Part shown: piece by piece, positions 35,678-46,000 of the stretch
How positions within the stretch are numbered: position 1 is the stretch's first letter
Layout of the letters: the number at the start of each line of letters is the position of its first letter
NCBI RefSeq assembly: GCF_000621505.1
Contig: NZ_JHYD01000002.1
Coordinates: 62,001 to 126,000, forward strand
Direction: 5' to 3'
From: Ruminiclostridium cellobioparum DSM 1351 = ATCC 15832
GTDB taxonomy: Bacteria; Bacillota; Clostridia; Acetivibrionales; DSM-1351
DNA: 64,000 nucleotides
Made by a program: the position numbers and the translations under genes
Notes under the pieces: generated by a model
Told to the model about the DNA's origin: nothing
What the model saw: the letters and a program-made list of their open reading frames with translations, nothing else
Database searches by the model: none

Positions 35678-35992
35678 TTAAATGAACTTATCAACGAGCT
35701 GTACAGTTTGTTTCCAGTCAGAAGTCAACTGGTCTAATTGCTCGCTGCCCAGATCAGTTATTTTAAAGTATCTGCGCCTGCCACCGCCTCTCTCAGTACC
35801 CCAATAAGACTCGATTGCGTTTTGATTTTCAAGCCTTTTCAACGCAAGGTACATAGTGGCTTCCAGTATTTCAAATAAATCACTTGATTTTGTCTTGATA
35901 ATTTTTGATATTTCGTATCCATAGTTATCATGCTCCTTGAGGACACTCAGGATAAGAATATCTATTGTACCTTTCAGCATTTCTTTATTCAA
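35678..35992 (-). CDS. PadR family transcriptional regulator
   Basis: 104 residues. The typical opening is (M)NKEMLKGTIDILILSVLKE, then a winged helix with GYEISKII, TMYLALKRLENQNAIESYW and the beta wing GGGRRRYFKITDLG. TTG 35992 is the likely start, because the family begins NKEMLKG and GGTGGTGAG lies upstream; TTG 36007 is the alternative. Probably binds the AAGTACTT palindromes at 36024-36079, thus autoregulating the operon. Confidence 0.88.
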   Translation of the reverse strand: MNKEMLKGTIDILILSVLKEHDNYGYEISKIIKTKSSDLFEILEATMYLALKRLENQNAIESYWGTERGGGRRRYFKITDLGSEQLDQLTSDWKQTVQLVDKFI

Positions 35993-36023
35993 AACTCTCA
36001 CCACCAAACAATACTAAATGTTA

Positions 36024-36079
36024 TTAAGTACTTAACACTAACAAGTGTATGCCATCTACTTAACATTGTCAAGTACTTA
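36024..36079 (-). promoter_or_regulatory. padR operator pair
   Basis: TTAAGTACTTAA (36024-36035) and AAGTACTTA (36071-36079), 47 bases apart centre to centre, just upstream of padR. Confidence 0.6.
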
Positions 36080-36109
36080 TAAAAGGATTTTTTCAGTACC
36101 GATTGTGCC

Positions 36110-36305
36110 AGGATACAAAGATATACCTTGACACCAAGGGGTTACCAGATACATACAGCATCTTTTTTGCACACTCAAGGCACGTAGAAGCGATAATTCT
36201 GATGACAAGATGTGGTTCGGAGGAGAAAAAGTAGGGGTTGACCACAATATGTAGTGGTTTCAGAGCGAAAAATGAGCAAAATTTTGGGCAAAAAAGTGCC
36301 GTTTT
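36110..36305 (-). repeat. Dispersed repeat, copy A
   Basis: Long copy of a repeat found four times in the window. On the minus strand it reads IRIIASTCLECAKKMLY..GNPLVSRY when translated and contains the palindrome CCACAATATGTAGTGG. It matches copy D (52000-52195) over about 190 bases. Apart from this the 330-base gap holds nothing recognised. Confidence 0.7.
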
Positions 36306-36413
36306 TGAGCCTGAAAAAAGGGCGAAAATATAGATGACATAGAGTTAATTTTGCTAATTAGAGCAGTTAGGTAATATAGCTAAGCAATAATTAATGACAA
36401 AACCAAGAACAGA

Positions 36414-36974
36414 TGAATTGGAAGGTGAATAGTTTGATTCCTTTAAATTATAATATTTCAAAAAGTATAGAGAAGAAGATAAATAGAAATATTTATTATG
36501 TAATCGAATTATTTAAGTCTTCATGTGATGGACTTGATTGGGAAACATTTCTACAAGATATATTCCCAGAGTTTTATTTGCGAAAGAATCCTGAAAGATG
36601 TAAGGAAATTATATTTTGAACTTGAGGAAATAACTAAAGATGATTTCAAACGAGATTATTTAAGCCCGATACATGAGTATGCTTTATATCATTTATTACA
36701 ATGGTGGATAGATGTAACAGATGTTGAGATGGGCGCAGTGATTAATGGAGATGAAATTGTTACTGAAGACGATGAATTTTGGTCTGAAGAAATTAATGAC
36801 ATTGAAGGATACAAGGATATATGTTTCCCGTGTACGGCGGAAGCCAGAAAAGAGTTTGACAATGCGGTAATCGGTGCTTATGGACAAGCACTTACACAGG
36901 GACAGAGCCAAGTGCAGAAACAGGAAATGCCTGTGGGAACAGAGCAGTGCAATGCTCACACGATGACAATGTAA
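36414..36974 (+). pseudogene. Frameshifted hypothetical gene
   Basis: Two frames join if one T is removed from the TTTT run at about 36615: the first gives LDWETFLQDIFPEFYLRKNP and ends ..KEIIF, the second continues ELEEITKDDFKRDYLSPIHE and YALYHLLQWWIDVTDVE. The tail (QALTQGQSQVQKQEMPVGTE) resembles linker sequence. No family recognised. It directly precedes conjugative-element genes. A sequencing error would restore it. Confidence 0.5.
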
Positions 36975-37020
36975 TCAACAATAATAAAAATAATATTAAG
37001 AAAGAATGAGGTAAATGAGT

Positions 37021-37251
37021 ATGAAAAAATTAATGAGAAAAATGAATAACTTTGGAACAGGACAGATTGTAAAAATGCAGATGGAGTTAAACAACAACAG
37101 AGGGGACGGATACATAGACACGGCGGTTAAAATTTTGATTGCGGTAGTACTTGGGGCATTGCTGCTTGCAGGTCTTTATGCATTGTTCGGTGATGTGGTA
37201 ATGCCGACACTTACAAATAAAATAAAGGGTATGTTCAATTATGCAGGTTAA
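37021..37251 (+). CDS. Small membrane protein of conjugative elements (DUF6133-like)
   Basis: 76 residues: charged N-terminus, one membrane segment (AVKILIAVVLGALLLAGLYA) and a short tail (VMPTLTNKIKGMF). This layout is typical of the pilin-like small proteins placed just before the prepilin peptidase in Firmicute integrative elements. GAGG lies 9 bases before ATG 37021. It overlaps the next gene by 11 bases. Confidence 0.7.
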   Translation: MKKLMRKMNNFGTGQIVKMQMELNNNRGDGYIDTAVKILIAVVLGALLLAGLYALFGDVVMPTLTNKIKGMFNYAG

Positions 37252-37696
37252 CAGTATCGTTCAGGCGGTGCTGTTTTTTTGTCTGATGGTATGCACCGCC
37301 TGTATAGATATCAGAAAAAGAGAAATACCGCCGTATATATGTATCTCGGTGGCAGCAGTATCCTTCCTGGACTTTAAAATAATTAATCTGTTGGGAATAT
37401 TGGCGGCACTGCCGCTTTTTGTAATTGCGGCATGGATAGCACCGAACAGGTTAGGCGGCGGTGATATAAAATTTACAGCTGCTGTTGGATTGATTCTTGG
37501 ACTGCAAATGACGAACTGCGGATTAATAATAGGACTCACATTACAGGTACTGGTATTTATTGCTTATACACTTATAAAAAGAATGAAAAAACAGGAGGCA
37601 AGGAATCTTTCCCTGCCTCTTGCACCATGCCTTGCATTAGGCTTCTTGGTCATATATCTAATGAAATTGGGAGGAATTATATATGAGTATATTTAA
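37241..37696 (+). CDS. A24 family prepilin peptidase
   Basis: 151-residue membrane aspartic protease that trims type IV/Tad prepilins. The two catalytic aspartates are in CIDIRKREIP (about 22) and GGGDIKFTAAVG (about 72). Five hydrophobic segments. It overlaps both neighbours, showing an operon with the pilin-like gene and the CpaB-like gene. Confidence 0.85.
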   Translation: MQVNSIVQAVLFFCLMVCTACIDIRKREIPPYICISVAAVSFLDFKIINLLGILAALPLFVIAAWIAPNRLGGGDIKFTAAVGLILGLQMTNCGLIIGLTLQVLVFIAYTLIKRMKKQEARNLSLPLAPCLALGFLVIYLMKLGGIIYEYI

Positions 37697-38414
37697 AAAC
37701 AGAACAGTGGTCGGAGTTTTTTGCATTGTGCTTTCACTCCTCATCTGCTTCGGCATTACACCGCTGTTTAACAAAGGAATTAGTAAGAAAACAGAAATTG
37801 TCCGTGTGACAAAGGATATCAAGACAGGTGATGAAATCACTAAGGACATGGTACAAACGGTGGAAGTAGGAGGGTACAATCTTCCTCAAAATGTAATAAG
37901 TAAGAAAGATACTGTAGTGGGCAGTTATGTGCTTGCGGATATGTCGGTTGGAGATTACATATTAAATACAAAAGTATCAAAAACTCCTGCAGCTGAAAAT
38001 GCATATTTATATAATCTGGATGGAAGCAGACAGGCTGTTTCAATAACTATCAAGAGCTTTGCAAACGGTCTTTCAGGAAAGCACAAAAGCGGAGATATAG
38101 TGTCGGTTATTGCACCGGATTACAAAAAGCAAGGGGCAACAGTGATTCCGCCAGAGCTTAAATATGTGGAAGTGATCTCAGTAACTGCATCAAGCGGCTA
38201 CGATGCCAACACAGGAGAACAGAAAGAAAAGTCAAAGGCAGACGAAAGAGAACTTCCGTCAACAGTTACCCTGCTGGTAACACCAGAACACTATAACTAT
38301 ATAATACGAGGAAGTGGAGAGAGAAAAGGCTTAATTTCGGATGTTGTAATTTGTAAAATAATAGAATATATGGTCGATTTTACTTGTAAAAAATTTCCTA
38401 TAATAGTACAATGA
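37683..38414 (+). CDS. CpaB/RcpC-like pilus assembly protein, C-terminus altered
   Basis: 243 residues. N-terminal membrane anchor, then an SAF domain (VTKDIKTGDEITKDMVQTVEVGGYN, about 40-65) and a RcpC domain (FANGLSGKHKSGDIVSVIAPDY). After TVTLLVTPEHYNYI (about residue 207) the family pattern is lost and the sequence ends with an unrelated, AT-rich tail, so the gene is probably truncated by the rearrangement that removed the downstream tad genes (ATPases, TadB/C). Confidence 0.7.
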   Translation: MSIFKNRTVVGVFCIVLSLLICFGITPLFNKGISKKTEIVRVTKDIKTGDEITKDMVQTVEVGGYNLPQNVISKKDTVVGSYVLADMSVGDYILNTKVSKTPAAENAYLYNLDGSRQAVSITIKSFANGLSGKHKSGDIVSVIAPDYKKQGATVIPPELKYVEVISVTASSGYDANTGEQKEKSKADERELPSTVTLLVTPEHYNYIIRGSGERKGLISDVVICKIIEYMVDFTCKKFPIIVQ

Positions 38415-38459
38415 GAATAACAATACTGCTGATACTGTTATTCCTATTGGGAGGAGAAA

Positions 38460-38787
38460 ATGCCAACTGTGAATGGATTATTGGATATCGTAAAAGCTGA
38501 ACTAGCTAATCTCTTGCCGGAAGAAGTATTCAGAGGATATAGATGGAATCGAATATTTTGAAGCTATAGGTTACTCCTTGGCACCTTGTTCCTCAATCAT
38601 ATCTAAGCAAATGATATTAGAATTGTTCCGATTGAAAAGACTTCATCAGGACAGGAGAGATATAGGATGGATGAGAAGGGGCATTATGAAACACTTTTAT
38701 ATTAATCTTACAGGGAGAATCAATAATTTTAATGTGCCTAAAAACAAGCAATTATTACCATTATTTGAGGTATTGTCAAAATTATAA
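38460..38787 (+). pseudogene. Broken DUF1413-like gene
   Basis: GGGAGGAGAAA precedes ATG 38460; MPTVNGLLDIVKAELANLLP and EEVFRGYRWNRI match the DUF1413 pattern with a short internal loss, then a stop. Further on another frame gives IRIVPIEKTSSGQERYR, the usual C-terminal part of the same domain. Small DUF1413 proteins often travel on mobile elements. Confidence 0.5.
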
Positions 38788-38809
38788 CAAGCATAAAGTA
38801 GCAATAACA

Positions 38810-39852
38810 ACTCAAAAAAAAGTATAGAGATGATCATAGGTATCTACGGAATTATCAAGGCAGGAGGGGCATATGTACCAATGGACCTGGCTATCCGGGA
38901 GAAAGAATCAAAATATATGCTAAAAGACTGTAAGCTAAAGTGATCCTTTTGGGGTAAGCAGAACTGCTGGTAAAAACAAATATCCCGGTAGACCTTTTTG
39001 ACAGATGGGAAATTCTGTGGTGGTCATTTGTAGGGGCAAAAGTTATTATGCTTAAGCCTAGTGACAAAAAGAGCCTTTATCAATTTGTAACGTAATAGAA
39101 AAACACCAAGTATCTAACGGAATATACCCATATTCGTTGGAACTGGAACAGGAAAGCACCCGGCAATTGTAGTATGAAGCGGGTAAAGCATACGGAATGG
39201 AGATCAACGACCTATTGCTGGCGCCGCACTTGGCATGGCAGTGAAGCAGTGGAACAGACAAAATTGCGTTGCAGTAGAAATGGAGGGTCATGGACGTGAG
39301 GAGCTTCACAAAGCAGTGGATATTAGCCGGACCGTCGGTTGGTTTGCCAGCATCTACCCAATCGTACTGGAAACATCGATAGATATCGAAGAAATGATCA
39401 TCAACACCAAAGAGATGTTAAGAAGAATTCCGCATCACGGGGTCGGATACGGCGTCGCAAAACACCTTGGACAGTATGAATGGGCGAATGTAGAAGCGGA
39501 CCTTTGTTTCAACTATCTGGGACATCTGGATCATGAGCTTGGTGCGAATGGAAGAATCGCAGCATCAAATCTGTCTTGCGGAAGCAGTATTCCCAGAGAA
39601 AACATCTCCAAGCAAAGCATCACCATGAACGGGAGTATTACTGGAGGTAAATTGCGGTTTGACGTTGCCTACAACAGGGGAAGATACAGCAGGCAAAGCA
39701 TGGAGCAGTTCTGCCAAAGATACATTGAATCAATTAAAACAATTGTCCAGTATTGCATATCTCAAGAAAAAGTTGTAAAAACTGCATCGGATTATGGGAT
39801 ATTCGATGTCTCCCAAGATGTTTTGAAAGAACTTAATGATATGTTCAATTAA
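38810..39852 (+). pseudogene. Remnant of an upstream NRPS (A-domain scraps plus epimerase domain)
   Basis: 38812-38940 matches the A1 domain of the downstream NRPS (IEMIIGIYGIIKAGGAYVPM). Scraps of the A-domain core follow (FVGAKVIMLKPSDK, 39030). From about 39195 one open frame (39235-39852) carries the second half of an epimerisation domain: EGHGREELHKAVDISRTVGW, then ADLCFNYLGHLD and a normal C-terminal end (LKELNDMFN). The first half, with HHxxxD, is gone. It shows that a module ending in E once preceded the intact NRPS. Confidence 0.82.
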
Positions 39853-40006
39853 TACGGAGTAATTGAAGTGAGATAATGCAGAATTAGCAAAAATCATTAA
39901 AAACGGAGCTAACTTTGCAAATTATGACTGTTTTGAACATAAGAATGAAATACGTGGCTGGGTTTAGGAATAAGAAGAGAATGATAGATTATTGGAGGTA
40001 AATATA

Positions 40007-43000
40007 ATGGGGAAAGGAAATAATATTGAAAAGATCTACTCTCTGACACCAATGCAGGAAGGAATGCTGTATCACAAACAACTGGACGAGCAGTCAACAG
40101 GCTACGTACTGCAAGCTAGGATTCACATAACAGGTAAACTAAAAATTGAGAAGGTTAAAGAAAGTTTGGTGTTATTGGCAGAAAAATATGATGTATTGCG
40201 CACGGTAATTGTCTTTTCTAAAAAAAGTAATAAGCCTTTACAAGTTGTACTTAATGATCGTAAAATTGAATGCAATGTAATCGAATTGCCTGATAGTACA
40301 GAAAAGGAAAACGAGATTGTGAATATCCAGCGGGCAGATATCCGACGAGGATTCAATCTGTATAAAGACAGTCTGCTTCGTGTGACAGTTCTCAGGAAGT
40401 TAGAGGAAGAGTATGTCCTTCTATGGAGTTCTCACCATATCATTATAGATGGCTGGTGTATGTCGCTGCTGTTCCGAGATTTCATGCAGTATTACGAGGC
40501 ATTGGCGGAGGGAAGCTCATTCTCTTCCATGCAGGAAAGAGTGCAGGAAGAGAAAAAGGATATTGCATCCTACGACGAGTATATTCGCTGGCTGAAGAAA
40601 AAGGATATGGAAGAAGGCCTTTCTTACTGGGAAAACCTTCTTGCAGATTACAACGAAGCTGCGGATATACCGTCACTAAGCCCGAGCAGGAATTTTGAGG
40701 AACAGGTTGAAGAAGAAGTGTATGCTATTGATAAGGAGTTGACAAGACGATTACAAAAGCTTTCCGGTTCTATCAATGTAACGATGAGCACTGTAGTTGA
40801 AACAGCATGGGGTATTTTGTTGCAAAAATATAACAGGAACACTGATGTTGTATTTGGAAAAGTGGTATCCGGGAGAAATGCTGATATACAGGGAATTGAG
40901 AAGGCTGTGGGACTGTTTATCAATACAATACCGACCCGGGTGAAATGCGAAGAAAGTACAACGGTGGAAGAAATGCTCGGGCAAATGCAGCAACAGGCAA
41001 TTACAAGTATGAAATATGATTATTGTCCACTGGCGGAAGTACAAGGAAGAAGTGCACTGGGCAGCAATTTGATCAGGACATTGTTTGCATTTGAAAACTA
41101 CTATATAGACGAATCGGTCAACCAAGGGATCCGTGGATTTAATATTAACATGGAAAGTTCCAGGGGGCAGACAAACTATGGAATTTCATTAAATGCATTT
41201 ATACGAGAATCACTGACGCTTAAGATCATGTATGATCCTATGGAATATGGGATAGAGGAAATCAGGACACTGCTGGGAAGAATGGAACTGCTATTGCAAC
41301 AAATTGTTGCAGATCCAGGGAAAAAGATTAGTGAGCTAAGTGTAGTAGGCGAAGAAGAAGAGAATCTTATCCTGAAGACTTTTAACTATACAGCAGTAGA
41401 ATATCCGAGTGGTAAAACAGTGGTGGAACTTTTTGAAGAGCAGGTAAGCAAAACACCGAATAACATTGCTGTAGTATACGAAGAAGAAGAGATGACATAT
41501 GCGGAGCTGAACTCAAAAGCGAATCAGATGGCATATAAACTAAGAGAACTCGGTGTAAAGCCGGATGATAAAGTTGCAATAATAACTCAAAGAAGTATAG
41601 AGATGATCATAGGTATTTATGGAATCATCAAGGCAGGAGGGGCATATGTTCCAATGGATTCGGACTATCCAGAAGAACGAATTAAATATATGCTGGAAGA
41701 CTGTCAGCCCAAAGCAATCCTTGTAGGTAAAGCTAAACTGCCGGTAGAAACAAATATCCCGGTGATAGACCTTTTTGATAGGGAGATTTATACAGGGGAG
41801 ATTGAAAATCCTGAGCATGTGAATACCCCAAATGATCTTATATATGTAATTTACACATCAGGGACAACAGGCAAGCCCAAGGGGGTTATGATCGAGCACC
41901 GAGCACTTAATAATTATGTAAGTTATTATATTAATAATAGAATAGCTATTGAAAGTTTTCCCCTATACACTAAAATATCTTTTGATTTGACAGTAACATC
42001 TATATATTTACCGTTACTTACAGGAAAAACAATATATGTTTATAGGGAAATGGATTTAGGTTCTATGCTACCTATAATGGAAGATATATTTAATGGTAAA
42101 AGTGGAGCAATTAAAATTACTCCTGCCCACTTGAGTATTGTTGGAAATTTACATATTGGCAAGACAAAAATTAAATACTTTATTGTAGGAGGGGAAGAAC
42201 TAAAGATCTCTTTGGCAAAACATATATCAGAGCAAATTAATCATGCAGTAATATTAAATGAGTACGGACCAACAGAATCTACGGTTGGATGTATTGAATT
42301 TGAGTATAAATATGCAGAAGCCGATATAGGGTGTGCTTTGATAGGTAAACCTATTAGTAATATCAAAGCATATATTTTAAATCATAACAAAGAAGTATTA
42401 CCAATAGGGATACCTGGTGAACTATATTTAGGGGGAGATAGTCTTGCAAGAGGGTATTTAAACAAGCCTGAACTTACTGCGGCTAGATTTATCGACAATC
42501 CATTTATTAAAGGTACAAAGATATACAGTACCGGGGACCTGGCAAGATGGCTGCCGGACGGGAATATCGAGTACCTGGGAAGGATCGACGAACAGGTAAA
42601 GATCCGCGGCTTCCGTATTGAGCTCGGTGAAATCGAAAGTGTCCTGCGTAAACAAACCGGTGTCAGGGATGCGGCAGTGGCGGTCAAAGAGAAAAACGGG
42701 GACAAAAGTATTTGCGCCTATGTAGTATCGGATCAGAATATCCAGACAAGCGACATCAAAGACAGCCTTAGAAAAGAACTGCCGGAATATATGGTACCCG
42801 CATATATTCTTCAGATCGAAAACATTCCGGTTACGAGGAACGGGAAACTTGACAAACGTGCTCTGCCGGAACCGGAAGCAACAAGCGGGCAGGAATATAT
42901 TGCACCGCGAAACAAGACGGAAGAAACCATTGCAGGCATCTTTGAAGAAATATTGGGCGTTACTCCGGTGGGGATTGAAGACAGCTTCTTTGAAATGGGT

Positions 43001-46000
43001 GGTCATTCCCTGCGTGCTACCCGGGTTGTCAACCAAATTGAAGCCAAGACTGGTGTCCGCCTGCCATTAAAGACCATATTTACTGCTCCTACCGTCAAGC
43101 TTCTTGCCAAGGAAGTGGAAGGAGCAAAAGCAAAGGAATATATTCCGATCCCACAGGCGGAGGAAAAAGAAATCTACCCCATGTCGTCAGCACAAAAGAG
43201 ATTATACCTGATCAACCAGATAGACGATGCGGGCATCACCTACAATATGCCGGCGGGACTGGAAATCCAGGGAAGATTTGATTTTGATCGTATGAAGTCC
43301 GCATTGGAGCAACTGACCGCACGCCACGAGGCTTTACGCACTAGCTTTCATAGTAAGGAAGGAGAAGCCGTACAGAAAATCGCCAAAGAAGTTAGGGTTG
43401 AATTGGAGTATGAAGAATGGACGGATAGAAAGGAAGAAAACCTGCTGTCCGGTTTCGTGCGTCCGTTTGACCTCGGAAAGGCACCTCTGATGCGGGCGAA
43501 AGCAGTAAAAACAGCAGAGGACAAAACGATCCTCATGTTCGATATGCACCATATCATCTCTGACGGTATGTCTATAAGTATTCTGACAAAAGAATTGTCC
43601 ATGCTGTACAACGGAGAGCAATTAAAACCGCTGCATGTCCAGTACAAGGATTACAGCGAGTGGATGCGGACAAGAGACCTATCGGAACAAAAGATGTACT
43701 GGCAGGGTGTATTCAAAGAACCAGCGCCGGTGCTGGACCTGCCGCTGGACCACCTAAGGCCGCAGACACAGAGCTATGCGGGCAGCATTATCAACGGAAT
43801 GCTGACGGCTAAACAGAAGAAAGCGGTGGATAAACTGTGCCGAAAGACAGGGGCAACCGCATATATGGTATTGCTTTCTACGATGATGATACTGCTTGGC
43901 AAATACAGCCGTCAGGAAGATATTGTTGTCGGTAGTCCCATTTCGGGAAGGACCCATAAAGATACCGAGCCGATGATGGGCATGTTTGTCAATACGCTGG
44001 CAATGCGGGGATATCCCAAAGAAGACAAAAAATATCTGGATTTTCTGAAAGAAGTCAGGGAAAGTGCCCTGAAAGTCTATGAAAACCAGGAATATCCGTT
44101 TGAGGAACTGGTGGAATCGGTAGAGATACAACGGGACCTTTCCAGGAATCCACTTTTTGACATCATGTTTGTCCTGCAGAACAACGAACAGGCAAACCTA
44201 GAAATGAACGGTTTGAAGATGGCGGGCATGGAAAGCGAACATACCATCGCCAAATTTGATCTCACTTTAGGTATGAGTGAAGCAGAAGACGGCTATGCAA
44301 TGAACTGGGAATACTGTACCGACCTGTTCGAACAGGGAAGTGTGGAACGGATGATGAAGCACTTCAGCCATCTGGTCGATGAACTGACGGCAAATCCGGA
44401 GGGGAAGATCAGTGAACTGAGTATGCTGGATGAAGAAGAAAAGAGGCTGGTCGTCGAGACCTTCAACGACACGGCCGCAGAATATCCGAGTGGCAAAACA
44501 GTGGTGGAACTGTTCGAAGAGCAGGCTAAGAAAACACCAGACAATATTGCGGTCGTATTTGAAGAAGAAAAAATGACCTATAGAGAGCTGAATGAAAAAG
44601 CGAACCAACTGGCATACAAGCTTCGGAAGCTTGGTGTGGAGCCGGACGACAAGGTGGCTATCCTGACCCAAAGAAGCATCGAGATGATCATAGGAATTTT
44701 AGGTATCATCAAGGCAGGCGGAGCCTATGTGCCAATAGATCCGGACTGTCCGGAAGAGCGTATAAGATATATGCTGGAGAACAGCCAGCCAAAGGCAGTA
44801 CTGCTGGGTAAGATGGAACTGCCGACAAAGACGGGTATCCCGGTAATCAACCTTTTTGACAAGGGGGTGTATGCCGGAGAGACTAAGAATCCGAAACACG
44901 TGAATACACCGAATGATCTCATCTATATCATCTACACCTCGGGAACGACTGGAAAACCCAAGGGTGTGATGATTGAGCATGCGGGTGTAGTTAACTTGAG
45001 GGAATATTTTATTAAAAACCATGCACTTACGGCATCTGATGTAGTATTACAGTTTGCGAGCATTTCTTTCGATGCGACCGTATCTGAAATGGCAATGAGT
45101 TTGCTGTTTGGTGTACGGTTATGTCTGTGCCCGGAAGATGTTCAAAGGGATACGAAATTATTTGAGCAATATGTTGCCAGGCACAATATCACCATTGCTG
45201 TTTTGCCGCCCCAGTATCTGACACAGATAGATATCCGGCACTTTCGCACAATCATCACTGCAGGCTCGGAAACCAATCAGGAACTGGTATGTACAAACAG
45301 CAAGCATATGAAGTATTCCAATGATTACGGCCCGACCGAGGTAACGGTTTGTGCGACGCACTGGGCATGTAACCCCGGGGAGCAAGTACCAGAGAGAGTA
45401 CCGATCGGAAAACCGATAGTAAACAAACAGGTTTATATAATGAATGGCAATAACCTTTGCGGTATCGGGATCCCGGGCGAATTGTGCATAGCAGGAGTGG
45501 GCTTGGCCCGGGGATACCTGAACCTGCCGGAATTGACAGCTGAGAAGTTTGTCGAAAATCCGCTCGGCAATGGTAGAATGTATTGTACAGGGGATCTGGC
45601 AAGATGGCTGCCGGATGGCAACATTGAGTATTTGGGCAGGATCGACGAGCAGGTAAAGATCCGCGGCTTCCGGATAGAGTTGGGTGAAATCGAAAGTGTC
45701 TTGAAAAAGCAAACCGGAGTCAAGGATGCGGCAGTGGCGGTCAAGGAGAAAAGCGGGGACAAGAATATCTGTGCCTATATAGTATCGGATCAGGAAATCT
45801 GGGCAGGTGACATCAAAGACAGCCTTAGAAAAGAACTGCCGGAATATATGGTACCGTCCTATTTAGTACAACTTGAAAAATTGCCTTTGACAGTCAACGG
45901 CAAGATAGACAGGAAAATGTTGCCCGAACCCGATGGCAATATCCATACCGGCGTAGAGTATGCGGCACCTGAGAATGAGACGGAAGAGAATCTAATACAA

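Noticed and set aside
40007-41370. Lipo-initiating starter C domain for a lipopeptide
   Set aside because: The N-terminus YSLTPMQEGMLYH fits domains following epimerases, and the remnant upstream ends in an E domain; no acyl-CoA ligase is nearby.
43334-45762. Minus-strand frames over the NRPS
   Set aside because: They are antisense copies of repeated A- and C-domain sequence, with no independent support.
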